From Phocaeicola barnesiae DSM 18169 = JCM 13652 (GTDB taxonomy: Bacteria; Bacteroidota; Bacteroidia; Bacteroidales; Bacteroidaceae): a DNA stretch of 64,000 nt. The notes beneath the pieces were generated by a model. That model did not search any database, was not told the origin of the DNA, and saw only the letters and a list, made by a program, of their open reading frames with translations. The position numbers were made by a program, and so were the translations under genes. Below, piece by piece: positions 8,739-16,679 of the stretch; the first letter of the stretch is position 1, and each line of letters opens with the position of its first letter. The stretch spans positions 62,001 to 126,000 of the forward strand of contig NZ_KB894653.1 in the NCBI RefSeq assembly GCF_000374585.1, in the 5' to 3' direction.

Positions 8739-10559
8739 TCATTGCAGCGATTCTTTGATGCTTTTAGCGGCAGCTTCACCCACAACGGCGGCTATTTCTT
8801 CCAGGCTCGCCTGTTTGATACGGGCAACACTCTTGAAGGTTTTGAGCAGGGCTGTTTTCCGCTTTTCTCCTATACCTTTGATGTGGTCGAGGGCGGAAGC
8901 TACCTGACTCTTGCTCCGTTTGTCCCGATGGAACGTAATGGCAAAACGGTGCACTTCATCCTGTATATTTTCCAGCAGGTGGAACAGGGGAGTCCCTTGC
9001 TTGATACCGAGTACTACAGGGGGGAATCCGTAAAGTACCTCCGAAGTCTTATGACGGTTGTTCTTGGCCAATCCCACAATCGGAATATTCAGGTGCAACT
9101 CGTCTTCGATGACTTGTCGGACAACTTCCATCTGTCCTTTTCCTCCATCGGTCAGAATCAGGTCGGGCAGTTCTCCCTGTTCTTCGAGTATGCGGTTGTA
9201 CCGGCGGCGAACTACTTCCTGCATGGACGCATAATCGTCCGGTCCTTCTACCGTCTTGATGATGTATTTCCGATAATCCTTTTTGCTGGGCTTTGCCTTT
9301 TTGAACACGACGCAAGCGGCCACCGCATCGGACCCTTGTATGTTCGAGTTATCGAAACATTCGATGTGGACTGGTAGGCGGTCGATGTGTAACTGCTCTT
9401 GGATTTCCTTCATCAGGCGGACACTCCGTTGTTCCGGATTCAGCTTTTCCGCCTGTTTCAACCGGTCTACCTTGTACTGTTTGACGTTCATGATGGATAG
9501 CTCAAGCAGGTGTTTCTTGTCTCCCCGTTGGGGAATGGTAAAGGTAACATCTTTCATCTCCATATCCAGTTCGAAGGGGATGATAATTTCTTTCGAGGTA
9601 CTTTGATAGCGTTCCCTCATCTCTGCAATTCCCAATTGCAGGAGCTCTTCTTTGGATTCGTTCATACGGATTTTATATTCGAAGGTGAAAGCTTGATTGA
9701 TGCTTCCGTTTGTGATATGAAGGTAATTGATGTATGCCGAATGTTCATCTGTCTCGATGGCGAAAACGTCGATGTTGTGGAGCACGGAACTTACGATTTC
9801 ACTCTTGGAACGGTAGTTCTCTATTAACTCATATTTCTCTTTCAACTTCTGTGCTTCTTCGAATTTCAACTCTCCGGCCAAAGACATCATCTCTTTCTTC
9901 AAAGCCTGACTGATGCTTTGCGTATTTCCCTTCAGAATCTCTTTAATCTGGGCGATGTCCTTCATGTATGCTTCGTGAGACTGGAGTCCGATGCAGGGAG
10001 CCTTGCAGTTCTTGATGTGGTATTCCAGGCAGACCTTAAACTTGTTTGCCTGAATATTCTCGGGAGTCAATGCCAGTGTACAGGTACGGATGGCATAGAG
10101 CTTTTTGATCAGTTCCAGTACGGCCACCATGGATGGTATGTGGCTGTAGGGACCGAAGTAGGTAGACCCGTTGCGGATAATCTTCCGCGTCTTGAAGACA
10201 CGCGGGAAATACTCGTTGCTTATGCAGATGGAAGGGTAGGTCTTGTCATCTTTCAGCAAGACATTGTAGCGAGGCTTGTATTTCTTGATGAGGTTGTTCT
10301 CCAACAGCAGCGCGTCTTCTTCTGTATTTACGACGATGTATCGGATGTCTGCAATCTTGCTTACCAGAATCCGTGTCTTGGCGGACTGGTGTTCTTTCGA
10401 AAAATAGGAGTAGACACGCCGCTTCAGATTCTTTGCTTTTCCCACGTAGATAATGGTCCCCTCCTGATTCAGGTATTGGTAGATTCCCGGACTTTCGGGC
10501 AGGTTCAGGACAATTCCTCGTAAGTATTCATTCGTTCCCAGTTCTTCCTTTTTCTCCAT
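8739..10559 (-). CDS. uvrC: Excinuclease ABC subunit C
   Basis: The 606-residue protein has all UvrC parts: an N-terminal GIY-YIG nuclease (SPGIYQYLNQEGTIIYVGKAKNLKRRV region), a cysteine cluster around CLEYHIKNCKAPC, the UVR motif (ELKFEEAQKLKEKYELIE), an RNase H-like C-terminal nuclease (IECFDNSNIQGSDAVAACVVF, LILTDGGKGQ) and tandem helix-hairpin-helix at the end (LDHIKGIGEKRKTALLKTF). It makes both incisions in UvrABC nucleotide excision repair. It is first in a run with dtd, the MazG-like gene and deoC. The upstream gap holds the apt terminator, so it begins its own transcription unit, although no clear TAnnTTTG box is visible. Confidence 0.97.
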   Translation of the reverse strand: MEKKEELGTNEYLRGIVLNLPESPGIYQYLNQEGTIIYVGKAKNLKRRVYSYFSKEHQSAKTRILVSKIADIRYIVVNTEEDALLLENNLIKKYKPRYNVLLKDDKTYPSICISNEYFPRVFKTRKIIRNGSTYFGPYSHIPSMVAVLELIKKLYAIRTCTLALTPENIQANKFKVCLEYHIKNCKAPCIGLQSHEAYMKDIAQIKEILKGNTQSISQALKKEMMSLAGELKFEEAQKLKEKYELIENYRSKSEIVSSVLHNIDVFAIETDEHSAYINYLHITNGSINQAFTFEYKIRMNESKEELLQLGIAEMRERYQSTSKEIIIPFELDMEMKDVTFTIPQRGDKKHLLELSIMNVKQYKVDRLKQAEKLNPEQRSVRLMKEIQEQLHIDRLPVHIECFDNSNIQGSDAVAACVVFKKAKPSKKDYRKYIIKTVEGPDDYASMQEVVRRRYNRILEEQGELPDLILTDGGKGQMEVVRQVIEDELHLNIPIVGLAKNNRHKTSEVLYGFPPVVLGIKQGTPLFHLLENIQDEVHRFAITFHRDKRSKSQVASALDHIKGIGEKRKTALLKTFKSVARIKQASLEEIAAVVGEAAAKSIKESLQ

Positions 10560-10597
10560 ATCGCTAGGCTTTGTTCGTTGGCAGGGTGGTAAAAGAA

Positions 10598-10659
10598 ACA
10601 GGTTACATGTCGCTCATTCGTGGATGTGCCTGTTGCACTCTAGCTGGCATGTAACCTGT
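10598..10659 (-). terminator. Long-loop hairpin terminator downstream of apt
   Basis: A perfect 12-bp stem (10598-10609 with 10648-10659) encloses a 38-base loop. On the minus strand it is followed by a T-rich stretch (TTTCTTTTACC). It separates mnmG-apt from uvrC. Confidence 0.6.
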
Positions 10660-10701
10660 GCTGATTCGTTAACGCTCCGGTAGGTTCCGAAGCCTTGTAT
10701 C

Positions 10702-11226
10702 TTACAGTTTCAAGAATGTAGTGATGTCTACATCGGCTGGGAATGCTTTCCGTCCGTTTAGCTTTTCCAGCTCGATAACGAAGTTGACGTAAGCTTTCTT
10801 GGCTCCGGCTTTATTGACCAATCGGAGGGTAGCGGCCATCGTACCTCCGGTTGCCAGCAAATCGTCGTGTAGCAGAACCACGTCGTTTTCGTTGATGGCA
10901 TCCTTATGAATCTGAATGGTGTCTGTTCCGTACTCCTTGGCGTAGGTCTCTTCCAGAACTTCTGCCGGAAGCTTACCCGGTTTGCGGGCCATGATGAAAC
11001 CGGCTCCCAGGCGGGCAGCCAATGCGCCTCCCAAGATGAACCCTCTGGACTCGATACCTACTACCTTGGTGATGCCTTTGTCCTTGTATAGCTCATACAG
11101 ACTGTCTATCATTTCCTGTAGACAGGCTGGATTTTTGAAGAGGGTAGTTACATCGTAGAACAGAATTCCAGGGATTGGAAAATCGGGTATTTCTCTCAAG
11201 TTTTTCTTTAATGTTTCCTTATTCAT
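10702..11226 (-). CDS. apt: Adenine phosphoribosyltransferase
   Basis: The 174-residue protein has the APRT signature: IPDFPIPGILFYDVT at the start, VVGIESRGFILGGALAARLG, the KPGKLP segment, and the PRPP loop VVLLHDDLLATGGTMAA. It salvages adenine to AMP with PRPP. It lies 57 bases downstream of mnmG on the same strand, probably co-transcribed, and the gap holds a perfect 16-bp parS-like palindrome. A hairpin terminator follows. Confidence 0.96.
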   Translation of the reverse strand: MNKETLKKNLREIPDFPIPGILFYDVTTLFKNPACLQEMIDSLYELYKDKGITKVVGIESRGFILGGALAARLGAGFIMARKPGKLPAEVLEETYAKEYGTDTIQIHKDAINENDVVLLHDDLLATGGTMAATLRLVNKAGAKKAYVNFVIELEKLNGRKAFPADVDITTFLKL

Positions 11227-11259
11227 ATTCAGTTTTTTATAAGTTTTCCTTAAACTAGT

Positions 11260-11275
11260 TGTTTCACGTGAAACA
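11260..11275. other. parS-like centromere site (ParB binding palindrome)
   Basis: TGTTTCACGTGAAACA is a perfect 16-bp palindrome identical to the known consensus of chromosomal parS sites (TGTTNCACGTGAAACA in Bacillus subtilis and conserved across many phyla). It lies between the apt start and the mnmG stop. mnmG (gidA) sits beside parAB and the origin in many bacteria. No parA or parB is in the window, so ParB binding is inferred from sequence identity alone. Confidence 0.75.
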
Positions 11276-11283
11276 CTCGCGGG

Positions 11284-13155
11284 TTAACGTCCCAGTAGTA
11301 CCAGTAGTACGTTGATGTCGCTCGGCGAGATACCGGGAATGCGGCTGGCCTGGGCTAAGGTTTCGGGGTCAATCTTGATGAGCTTCTGTCGGGCTTCGGT
11401 AGAGAGTGACTGAAGGCTCATGTAGTCGAACTTGCCTTTGATGCGGATAGACTCCAACCGGTGAATCTTGTCGGCTATCATCCGTTCGCGGTCGATGTAG
11501 CCTTTGTACTTGATGAGTACTTCGGCTGCCTCGATGATTTCGTCCTTGCGGACTTCTATCTGTTCGAGGAGGTGTTGGAATGCCGGCACGTGCGGAGCGA
11601 TGTTCTCGATGGTAATCTGCGGACGGCTGATGAGTTCAATCAGCTTGCATCCGTGGGTGAGTCGGGCAGTACCCAGACTTTCCAGGGCATCGTTTATCTT
11701 ATCGGCCTTGATGGAATAAGTCTTCGCAAATTCGACGATACGGTTTATCTCTTCCCGTTTCCGGCAGAGCCAATCGTAGCGGTTTTGCTTTACCAGACCG
11801 AGCTGATAGGCGCGTTCGGTCAGACGCATGTCGGCATCATCCTGACGGAGCAGAATCCGGTATTCGGCACGGGAGGTGAACATGCGGTAAGGTTCGTCCA
11901 CACCTTTCGTTACAAGGTCATCAATCAGGACACCGATGTAGGCTTCGTCTCTTCCCAGTACGAAAGGTTCTCCGCCGTGGCAATTGATGTGGGCATTGAT
12001 ACCGGCAATGATACCCTGGCCACCGGCTTCCTCGTAACCGGTCGTACCGTTCACCTGTCCGGCAAAGAACAGGTTCTTCACTACCTTCGATTCGAGGGTG
12101 TGCTTCAGTTGGGTCGGATCGAAGTAATCGTATTCGATGGCATATCCCGGACGATAGATGACCAGATCGCGGAAGCAAGGAATCTTCTTCAGGGCCTCAA
12201 TCTGGATGTCCATCGGGAGGGAGGACGAGAATCCGTTCAGGTAAAGTTCCCGGGTCGTTTCGCCTTCCGGTTCGAGGAAGAGCTGGTGCTGGGGCTTGTC
12301 GGGGAAGGTAACGATTTTGGTTTCGATGCTCGGGCAGTAACGGGGACCGATGCTCTGGATTTGTCCGTTGAAAAGGGGAGAATCCGCCAGTCCGCTCCGA
12401 AGAACTTCGTGGACTTCTTCGTTGGTAAAGCAGGTCCAGCACTGGAGCTGTTTCAATTGGCGCGGTTCGCTGATGAAGGAAAAACGGTGGAAATCGTTTT
12501 CTCCGTCCTGTGTCTCCATCAGATCGAAATGTACGCTCCGGGCATCGATGCGCACCGGGGTTCCGGTCTTCATCCGGCCAGCGGTGATTCCGTGGCGGGT
12601 GATGGATTCGGTCAGGTGATAGGAGGCGGGTTCCGCACAGCGTCCTCCGGCCAGCATCTTGTGCCCGATATGCATCAGACCGTTCAGGAATGTTCCTGCG
12701 GTAAGGACGATACATTTGGCGCGGAAGGTGACTCCCCAACAGGTGATGAGTCCCGTTACTTCTCCGTTCTCGATAATCAGTTCTTCTACGGTGTCCTGCC
12801 AGATATGGAGGTTCGGGATATTCTCTAAGATTTCACGCCAGGCCCAGATGAATTTGCCACGGTCGCATTGGGCACGCGGACTCCACATGGCCGGACCTTT
12901 CGAACGGTTCAGCATGCGGAACTGGATGGCGGTCCGGTCGGTTACCAGACCCATGTATCCGCCCAAGGCATCAATTTCTCTTACGATTTGTCCTTTGGCG
13001 ATACCACCGACTGCCGGGTTACAGCTCATCTGGGCAATCTTGTTCATGTCCATGGTGATGAGACAAGTCTTTGAACCCAGGTTGGCAGCCGCGGCGGCAG
13101 CTTCGCAACCTGCATGACCGGCACCGATTACAATTACGTCGTACTTGAATTCCAT
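11284..13155 (-). CDS. mnmG: tRNA uridine-5-carboxymethylaminomethyl modification enzyme MnmG (GidA)
   Basis: Full-length at 623 residues. The N-terminal FAD-binding fold begins YDVIVIGAGHAGCEAAAAAANLG and is followed by the GidA signatures MSCNPAVGGIAKGQIVREIDALGG and GPAMWSPRAQCDR. Further on are LTAGTFLNGLMHIG, CPSIETKIVTFPDK and the helical C-terminal domain that binds the partner MnmE (mnmE is not in the window). With MnmE it installs the cmnm5 group on wobble U34 of several tRNAs. It has a probable -7 box about 130 bases upstream and a GC-rich leader, and apt follows downstream across the parS-like site. Confidence 0.98.
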   Translation of the reverse strand: MEFKYDVIVIGAGHAGCEAAAAAANLGSKTCLITMDMNKIAQMSCNPAVGGIAKGQIVREIDALGGYMGLVTDRTAIQFRMLNRSKGPAMWSPRAQCDRGKFIWAWREILENIPNLHIWQDTVEELIIENGEVTGLITCWGVTFRAKCIVLTAGTFLNGLMHIGHKMLAGGRCAEPASYHLTESITRHGITAGRMKTGTPVRIDARSVHFDLMETQDGENDFHRFSFISEPRQLKQLQCWTCFTNEEVHEVLRSGLADSPLFNGQIQSIGPRYCPSIETKIVTFPDKPQHQLFLEPEGETTRELYLNGFSSSLPMDIQIEALKKIPCFRDLVIYRPGYAIEYDYFDPTQLKHTLESKVVKNLFFAGQVNGTTGYEEAGGQGIIAGINAHINCHGGEPFVLGRDEAYIGVLIDDLVTKGVDEPYRMFTSRAEYRILLRQDDADMRLTERAYQLGLVKQNRYDWLCRKREEINRIVEFAKTYSIKADKINDALESLGTARLTHGCKLIELISRPQITIENIAPHVPAFQHLLEQIEVRKDEIIEAAEVLIKYKGYIDRERMIADKIHRLESIRIKGKFDYMSLQSLSTEARQKLIKIDPETLAQASRIPGISPSDINVLLVLLGR

Positions 13156-13292
13156 TGATTAGTTTGTTTTACGCTGATTCGTCAAGTTGTCTGCTCGCCG
13201 GGTTGGAACCGGTTGACAGGAGGCGGCGTACCGCTTCGTGTCGGACAACTGGCAACGACTGTTGATTCGTATTTATCTCGTCTGCAAAAATA
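13156..13292 (-). promoter_or_regulatory. mnmG promoter box and structured leader
   Basis: The minus strand reads TATTTTTG at 13292-13285, a perfect TAnnTTTG box. The implied leader of about 125 bases is far more GC-rich than nearby intergenic DNA and contains short complementary pairs such as GTTGTC (13185-13190 region) with GACAAC (about 13243). A regulatory fold is possible but no known riboswitch was recognised. Confidence 0.45.
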
Positions 13293-13361
13293 CGAAAAAT
13301 TCATGGCTTCTTAGAGCCGCTTTGGCAAAAAGTACTTAAAGGGTAGCAAAGGAAAAAACAA

Positions 13362-13432
13362 ACCAGGCACAGACAGTTCCATAAGGGCTATGCTTGGTAA
13401 AACCTTATCCTTGTTGGTTGTCTGTGCCTGGT
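13362..13432 (-). terminator. Terminator of the ybeY transcription unit
   Basis: A perfect 14-bp stem (13362-13375 with 13419-13432) encloses a 43-base loop that itself holds a 6-bp stem (13381-13386 with 13403-13408). On the minus strand a T-rich run (TTGTTTTTTCC) follows. It lies about 40 bases after the ybeY stop. Confidence 0.75.
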
Positions 13433-13473
13433 AGAGGACGAGGGTTGAATTCCGTTTCCTGAAGTCTGATGAC

Positions 13474-13917
13474 TTAGTCTGTCGGGGCGGTTCCGGCTCT
13501 CATTTGAGTCAGCAGGTCGAGTGCTTTGTTCTCGGCTGCTTCCATGATTTCACGTTCACCCGGTCCTTTGTCGTTGATGCCGCAAAGGTGCAGGATGCCG
13601 TGGATGATGACCCGGTGGAGTTCGGTTTCGTAAGGAGCCTGGAACTGTTCGGCATTGGTACGTATCGTGTCCAGACTGATGAACAGGTCGCCCGCAATGC
13701 GGTTTCCCTGACAGTAGTCGAACGTGATGATGTCGGTGTAATAATCGTGTTGCAGATACTGGCGGTTTACTTCTAGAATCTTTTCGTCAGAGCAGAAGAT
13801 GTAGGCAATTTCGCCCACTCGTTTGTCGTATGTCCCGGCTACGGCTTTTACCCAAGCCGTAATTTCACTTTGCTGGATAGGGGGCATTTCAACTCCTTCG
13901 GTGTAGTAACTAATCAT
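13474..13917 (-). CDS. ybeY: Endoribonuclease YbeY (rRNA maturation factor)
   Basis: The 147-residue protein matches YbeY in length and layout: LEVNRQYLQHDYYTDIITFDY (the N-R-x-Y-L-x-x-D-x-x-T-D-x-x-x-F-D-Y segment) and the zinc motif HGILHLCGIND at 106-116. The usual motif is HGxLHLxGxDH; here the third histidine position is aspartate (D116), which can still bind zinc. YbeY takes part in 16S rRNA 3'-end maturation and ribosome quality control. Its start lies 10 bases after the stop of the SpmA/SpmB-like gene, so the two are probably one transcript ending at the hairpin at 13362-13432. Confidence 0.93.
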   Translation of the reverse strand: MISYYTEGVEMPPIQQSEITAWVKAVAGTYDKRVGEIAYIFCSDEKILEVNRQYLQHDYYTDIITFDYCQGNRIAGDLFISLDTIRTNAEQFQAPYETELHRVIIHGILHLCGINDKGPGEREIMEAAENKALDLLTQMRAGTAPTD

Positions 13918-13927
13918 AGCGGTATGT

Positions 13928-15160
13928 TTAATTAAAGAATAGATAACAGATGAAAATGGCTGCCAGAATTCCGGCTAAATCGGACAGGAGTCCGCAAGGA
14001 ACGGCATGGCGGGTTTTGGTGATTCCCACACTGCCGAAATAGACGGCCAGTATATAGAATGTAGTATCGGTGGAGCCTTGGATAATGCAGGCCAACCGTC
14101 CGACGAATGAATCTGCTCCATACGTGCTCATGGCATCTACCATCAGTCCACGGGCTCCGCTTCCGCTCAGGGGTTTCATCAGTGCGGTAGGAAGGGCGCC
14201 TACGAACTGGTTGTCGATTCCGCACCAGTCGATAAGGGACGAGATTCCCTGAATCAGAAAATCCATACTGCCGGAAGCGCGGAAAACGCCGATGGATACC
14301 AAAATGGCAACCAGGTACGGAATGATGCGGACGGCGGTCTGAAACCCTTCTTTCGCTCCGTCGACGAAGGCGTTGTAGACATTGATTTTTTTCCGTACAC
14401 CCGCCAGGATAAATCCGATGATGATGACGAACAGGAAGACATTGGCAAAGGTGGTAGAGTAGGCGTCTATCTGTGCCCGGCCCAAGGTAGTGAAGAAATA
14501 GATGATACCGCCGATAAGCAGGCTGGTTCCTCCCAGGAACAGCAGGATGGTCCGGTTGAGCAGATTGATGCGTTGGTAGAGGCTGACCGTGATGATACCG
14601 GCCAGGGTCGAAAAGAAAGTCGCCAGCAGAATCGGGACAAAGACGTCGGTCGGTTGTGCCGCTCCCAACTGCGCCCGGTACACCATGATGCTGATAGGAA
14701 TCAGCGTAAGGCTGGAGGTATTCAATACAAGGAACATGATCATCGGATTGCTTGCCGTGTCTTTCCGTGGATTCAGTTCCTGCAGACCCTCCATGGCTTT
14801 CAGTCCAAGTGGAGTCGCGGCGTTGTCCAGCCCCAGCATGTTGGCGGCAAGATTCATGAAGATGCTGCCGGTGACAGGATGTCCTTTGGGGATATCCGGG
14901 AAGAGCTTGCTGAAGAGCGGGCCCAATATCCGTGAGAACAGGTTGATGACTCCTCCCTGTTCGCCGATTTTCATGATGCCGAGCCAGAGTGACAAGATAC
15001 CTGTCAATCCCAACGAAATGTCGAAAGCGGTCTTAGACGAGTCGAACGTCGAATTGATGATGGCAGGAAAAACTTCCAGGTCTCCCCAAAATACCAGACG
15101 GACCAGGGCGACCACGAAAGCAATGACGAAGAAGGCAATCCAGATATAGTTCAGAACCAT
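13928..15160 (-). CDS. Fused SpmA/SpmB-type nucleoside-recognition (Gate) membrane protein
   Basis: A 410-residue polytopic membrane protein. The N-terminal half contains FDSSKTAFDISLGLTGILSLWLGIMKIGE and NMLGLDNAATPLGLKAM, as in SpmA. The C-terminal half contains EGFQTAVRIIPYLVAILVSIGVFRASG and SGSGARGLMVDAMSTYGADSF, as in SpmB. In spore-formers these are two proteins needed for spore dehydration; in Bacteroidetes a fused version is common although the bacteria do not sporulate. The two Gate domains suggest solute transport, but the substrate is unknown. It is encoded just upstream of ybeY and has a -7 box at 15201-15208. Confidence 0.88.
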   Translation of the reverse strand: MVLNYIWIAFFVIAFVVALVRLVFWGDLEVFPAIINSTFDSSKTAFDISLGLTGILSLWLGIMKIGEQGGVINLFSRILGPLFSKLFPDIPKGHPVTGSIFMNLAANMLGLDNAATPLGLKAMEGLQELNPRKDTASNPMIMFLVLNTSSLTLIPISIMVYRAQLGAAQPTDVFVPILLATFFSTLAGIITVSLYQRINLLNRTILLFLGGTSLLIGGIIYFFTTLGRAQIDAYSTTFANVFLFVIIIGFILAGVRKKINVYNAFVDGAKEGFQTAVRIIPYLVAILVSIGVFRASGSMDFLIQGISSLIDWCGIDNQFVGALPTALMKPLSGSGARGLMVDAMSTYGADSFVGRLACIIQGSTDTTFYILAVYFGSVGITKTRHAVPCGLLSDLAGILAAIFICYLFFN

Positions 15161-15200
15161 GTGTGAATCGTTTTAAAAGTGTGACAAATTGTTTCTTTCG

Positions 15201-15208
15201 CAAAAGTA
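15201..15208 (-). promoter_or_regulatory. -7 box of the SpmA/SpmB-like gene
   Basis: The minus strand reads TACTTTTG, a perfect TAnnTTTG box about 40 bases upstream of the ATG at 15160. It is back to back with the plus-strand promoter at 15226-15258. Confidence 0.55.
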
Positions 15209-15225
15209 TAGATTTTCCGGTTTGG

Positions 15226-15258
15226 TTGAAGCATGTTCGGTAAAAACCTCTACCTTTG
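15226..15258 (+). promoter_or_regulatory. Promoter of the DUF3810 gene
   Basis: TTG at 15226-15228, a 22-base spacer and TACCTTTG at 15251-15258. The box ends only 5 bases before the ATG at 15264, which implies a leaderless or nearly leaderless transcript. Confidence 0.6.
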
Positions 15259-15263
15259 CGCGT

Positions 15264-16325
15264 ATGAAAAGAACTACTTTCCGTAAAATCCGATGGACAT
15301 TGCTGGCCGTTTGCTTGTTGTATGTGTTGGGTTGCCGGTGGATTCCCGGCTGGGGCGAAGGCTATGCCACTTGTCTTTATCCGACACTTGCTGCTGGCCT
15401 GTCTGCTGTCGCCAGTCTTTTCCCTTTTTCGTTGGAAGAGATTTGGGTGGTTACGGTAGTTCTTTGGTTGTTGGGTTATCCCTTATATGCCCACATCCGG
15501 AAGCGGGAGAAAGGCCGGACAATTATCCGTCGGGAAATCGAGGTGTTGTTGGCAGTGTATGGCTGGTTCTATCTTGGTTGGGGCAATAACTATTATCGGC
15601 AGGATTTCTTCCGGCGCTCCCAGACCGAAAGAGTGGCATACGATGAACAGCAGTTCCGGGATTTTCTGACGATGTATGCAGATAGCCTCAATGCTTCTTA
15701 CCTTCCTTCGGTACACTTTTCGGCCGATTCACTGGAGCATGAAATGAAAGCATTGTATGCACAGGTTCCGTCTCGTTTCGGATTGAGTAATCCCCGCGAT
15801 TGGCAACATCCCAAACGGGTCTTGTTTAATTCCCTTTATTCCGGTGTCGGAGTATTGGGGTACATGGGGCCTTTTTTCGCCGAATCGCAACTGAATGCTG
15901 AATTGCTTCCGGTGCAGTATCCGTTTACCTATATTCATGAATACGCCCATCTGTTGGGAGTAAGCAATGAAGCGGAAGCAAATTTCTGGGCTTATCAGCT
16001 ATGCATCCGTTCCGCATCGCCTGCTGTGCGCTATTCCGGATATTTCGGCCTGTTGCCTTACGTAGCAGTGAATGCCGCTTCTGTTTTGTCGGAATCCGAT
16101 TATCGAGATTTTCTGGCAACCATCCGTCCCGAGGTTCTCGGTCAGTGGGAAGAGAAAAGCAAGTATTGGGGAGAGCGGTACAGTCCGTTGGTGGGAGCTG
16201 TTCAACGAAAAATGTATGACTGGTTCCTGAAAGGGAATAAAATTTCAGAAGGGCACAAGAACTACGCACAAGTCGTAGAAATGGTTTTGGCCTTACCGTC
16301 CGACTGGTGGAAAGTGAAACGCTGA
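15264..16325 (+). CDS. DUF3810 membrane protein with HExxH metallopeptidase motif
   Basis: From the ATG at 15264 the protein has 353 residues (MKRTTFRKIRW...). An upstream extension to 15189 would cross the promoter box and is rejected. Two or three hydrophobic segments (about residues 11-25, 38-75 and 93-107) are followed by an outside-facing domain containing IHEYAHLLG (HEYAH at 225-229) and NEAEANFWAY shortly after. HExxH followed by a nearby glutamate is the layout of gluzincin metallopeptidases. The overall pattern fits DUF3810, a Bacteroidetes/Firmicutes family annotated only as unknown. It is divergent from the SpmA/SpmB-like gene. Activity is inferred; the motif is directly visible. 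Confidence 0.85.
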   Translation: MKRTTFRKIRWTLLAVCLLYVLGCRWIPGWGEGYATCLYPTLAAGLSAVASLFPFSLEEIWVVTVVLWLLGYPLYAHIRKREKGRTIIRREIEVLLAVYGWFYLGWGNNYYRQDFFRRSQTERVAYDEQQFRDFLTMYADSLNASYLPSVHFSADSLEHEMKALYAQVPSRFGLSNPRDWQHPKRVLFNSLYSGVGVLGYMGPFFAESQLNAELLPVQYPFTYIHEYAHLLGVSNEAEANFWAYQLCIRSASPAVRYSGYFGLLPYVAVNAASVLSESDYRDFLATIRPEVLGQWEEKSKYWGERYSPLVGAVQRKMYDWFLKGNKISEGHKNYAQVVEMVLALPSDWWKVKR

Positions 16326-16596
16326 GAATCTAAAAACCGTGGCCAGCGGATGGAGAATTTCTCTCCATTGGATTCTGAAAGCACTTGGATGCGCTCGGAA
16401 GTTTTGTATTCGTAGGCTGATTGCTTTCTTTAAGTTTTTAGATATGTATATTGTGTGTCTTTCTGTTTTGTTTTCCGCTGCGTTTCGAATAAAATGACAT
16501 TCTGATTGCGCTAATCTTGACCTTTGAAATAGCATTGAAATGTTAATTTCTGTTGATTCCCCCTAACAACTATCGGAATAACCCTTACGGTGTTCC

Positions 16597-16679
16597 AAAC
16601 AAACGTTTGTTTTCATTCAAACGAACGTTCGTTTGAATACCTGCGTGAGTTTGTTTTAGGTAAAACAAACGTTTGTTTT
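16597..16679. repeat. Cluster of three perfect AAACrAACGTTyGTTT palindromes
   Basis: Three perfect palindromes lie within 83 bases: 16 bp at 16597-16612, 24 bp at 16615-16638 (ATTCAAACGAAC and its mirror) and 18 bp at 16662-16679. The left arm of the last also pairs with 16649-16658 to give a 10-bp inverted repeat with a 2-base loop. The same core recurs at 57157-57240. The rest of the 612-base gap (16326-16937) holds a small hairpin at 16350-16368 and a near-consensus -7 box (TATCTTTA, 16902-16909), but no gene that can be supported. Confidence 0.75.

Noticed and set aside
11461..12828. 455-codon open frame on the strand opposite mnmG
   Set aside because: It lies wholly antisense to a perfectly conserved gene and its translation has no family motif; it is a by-product of codon bias.
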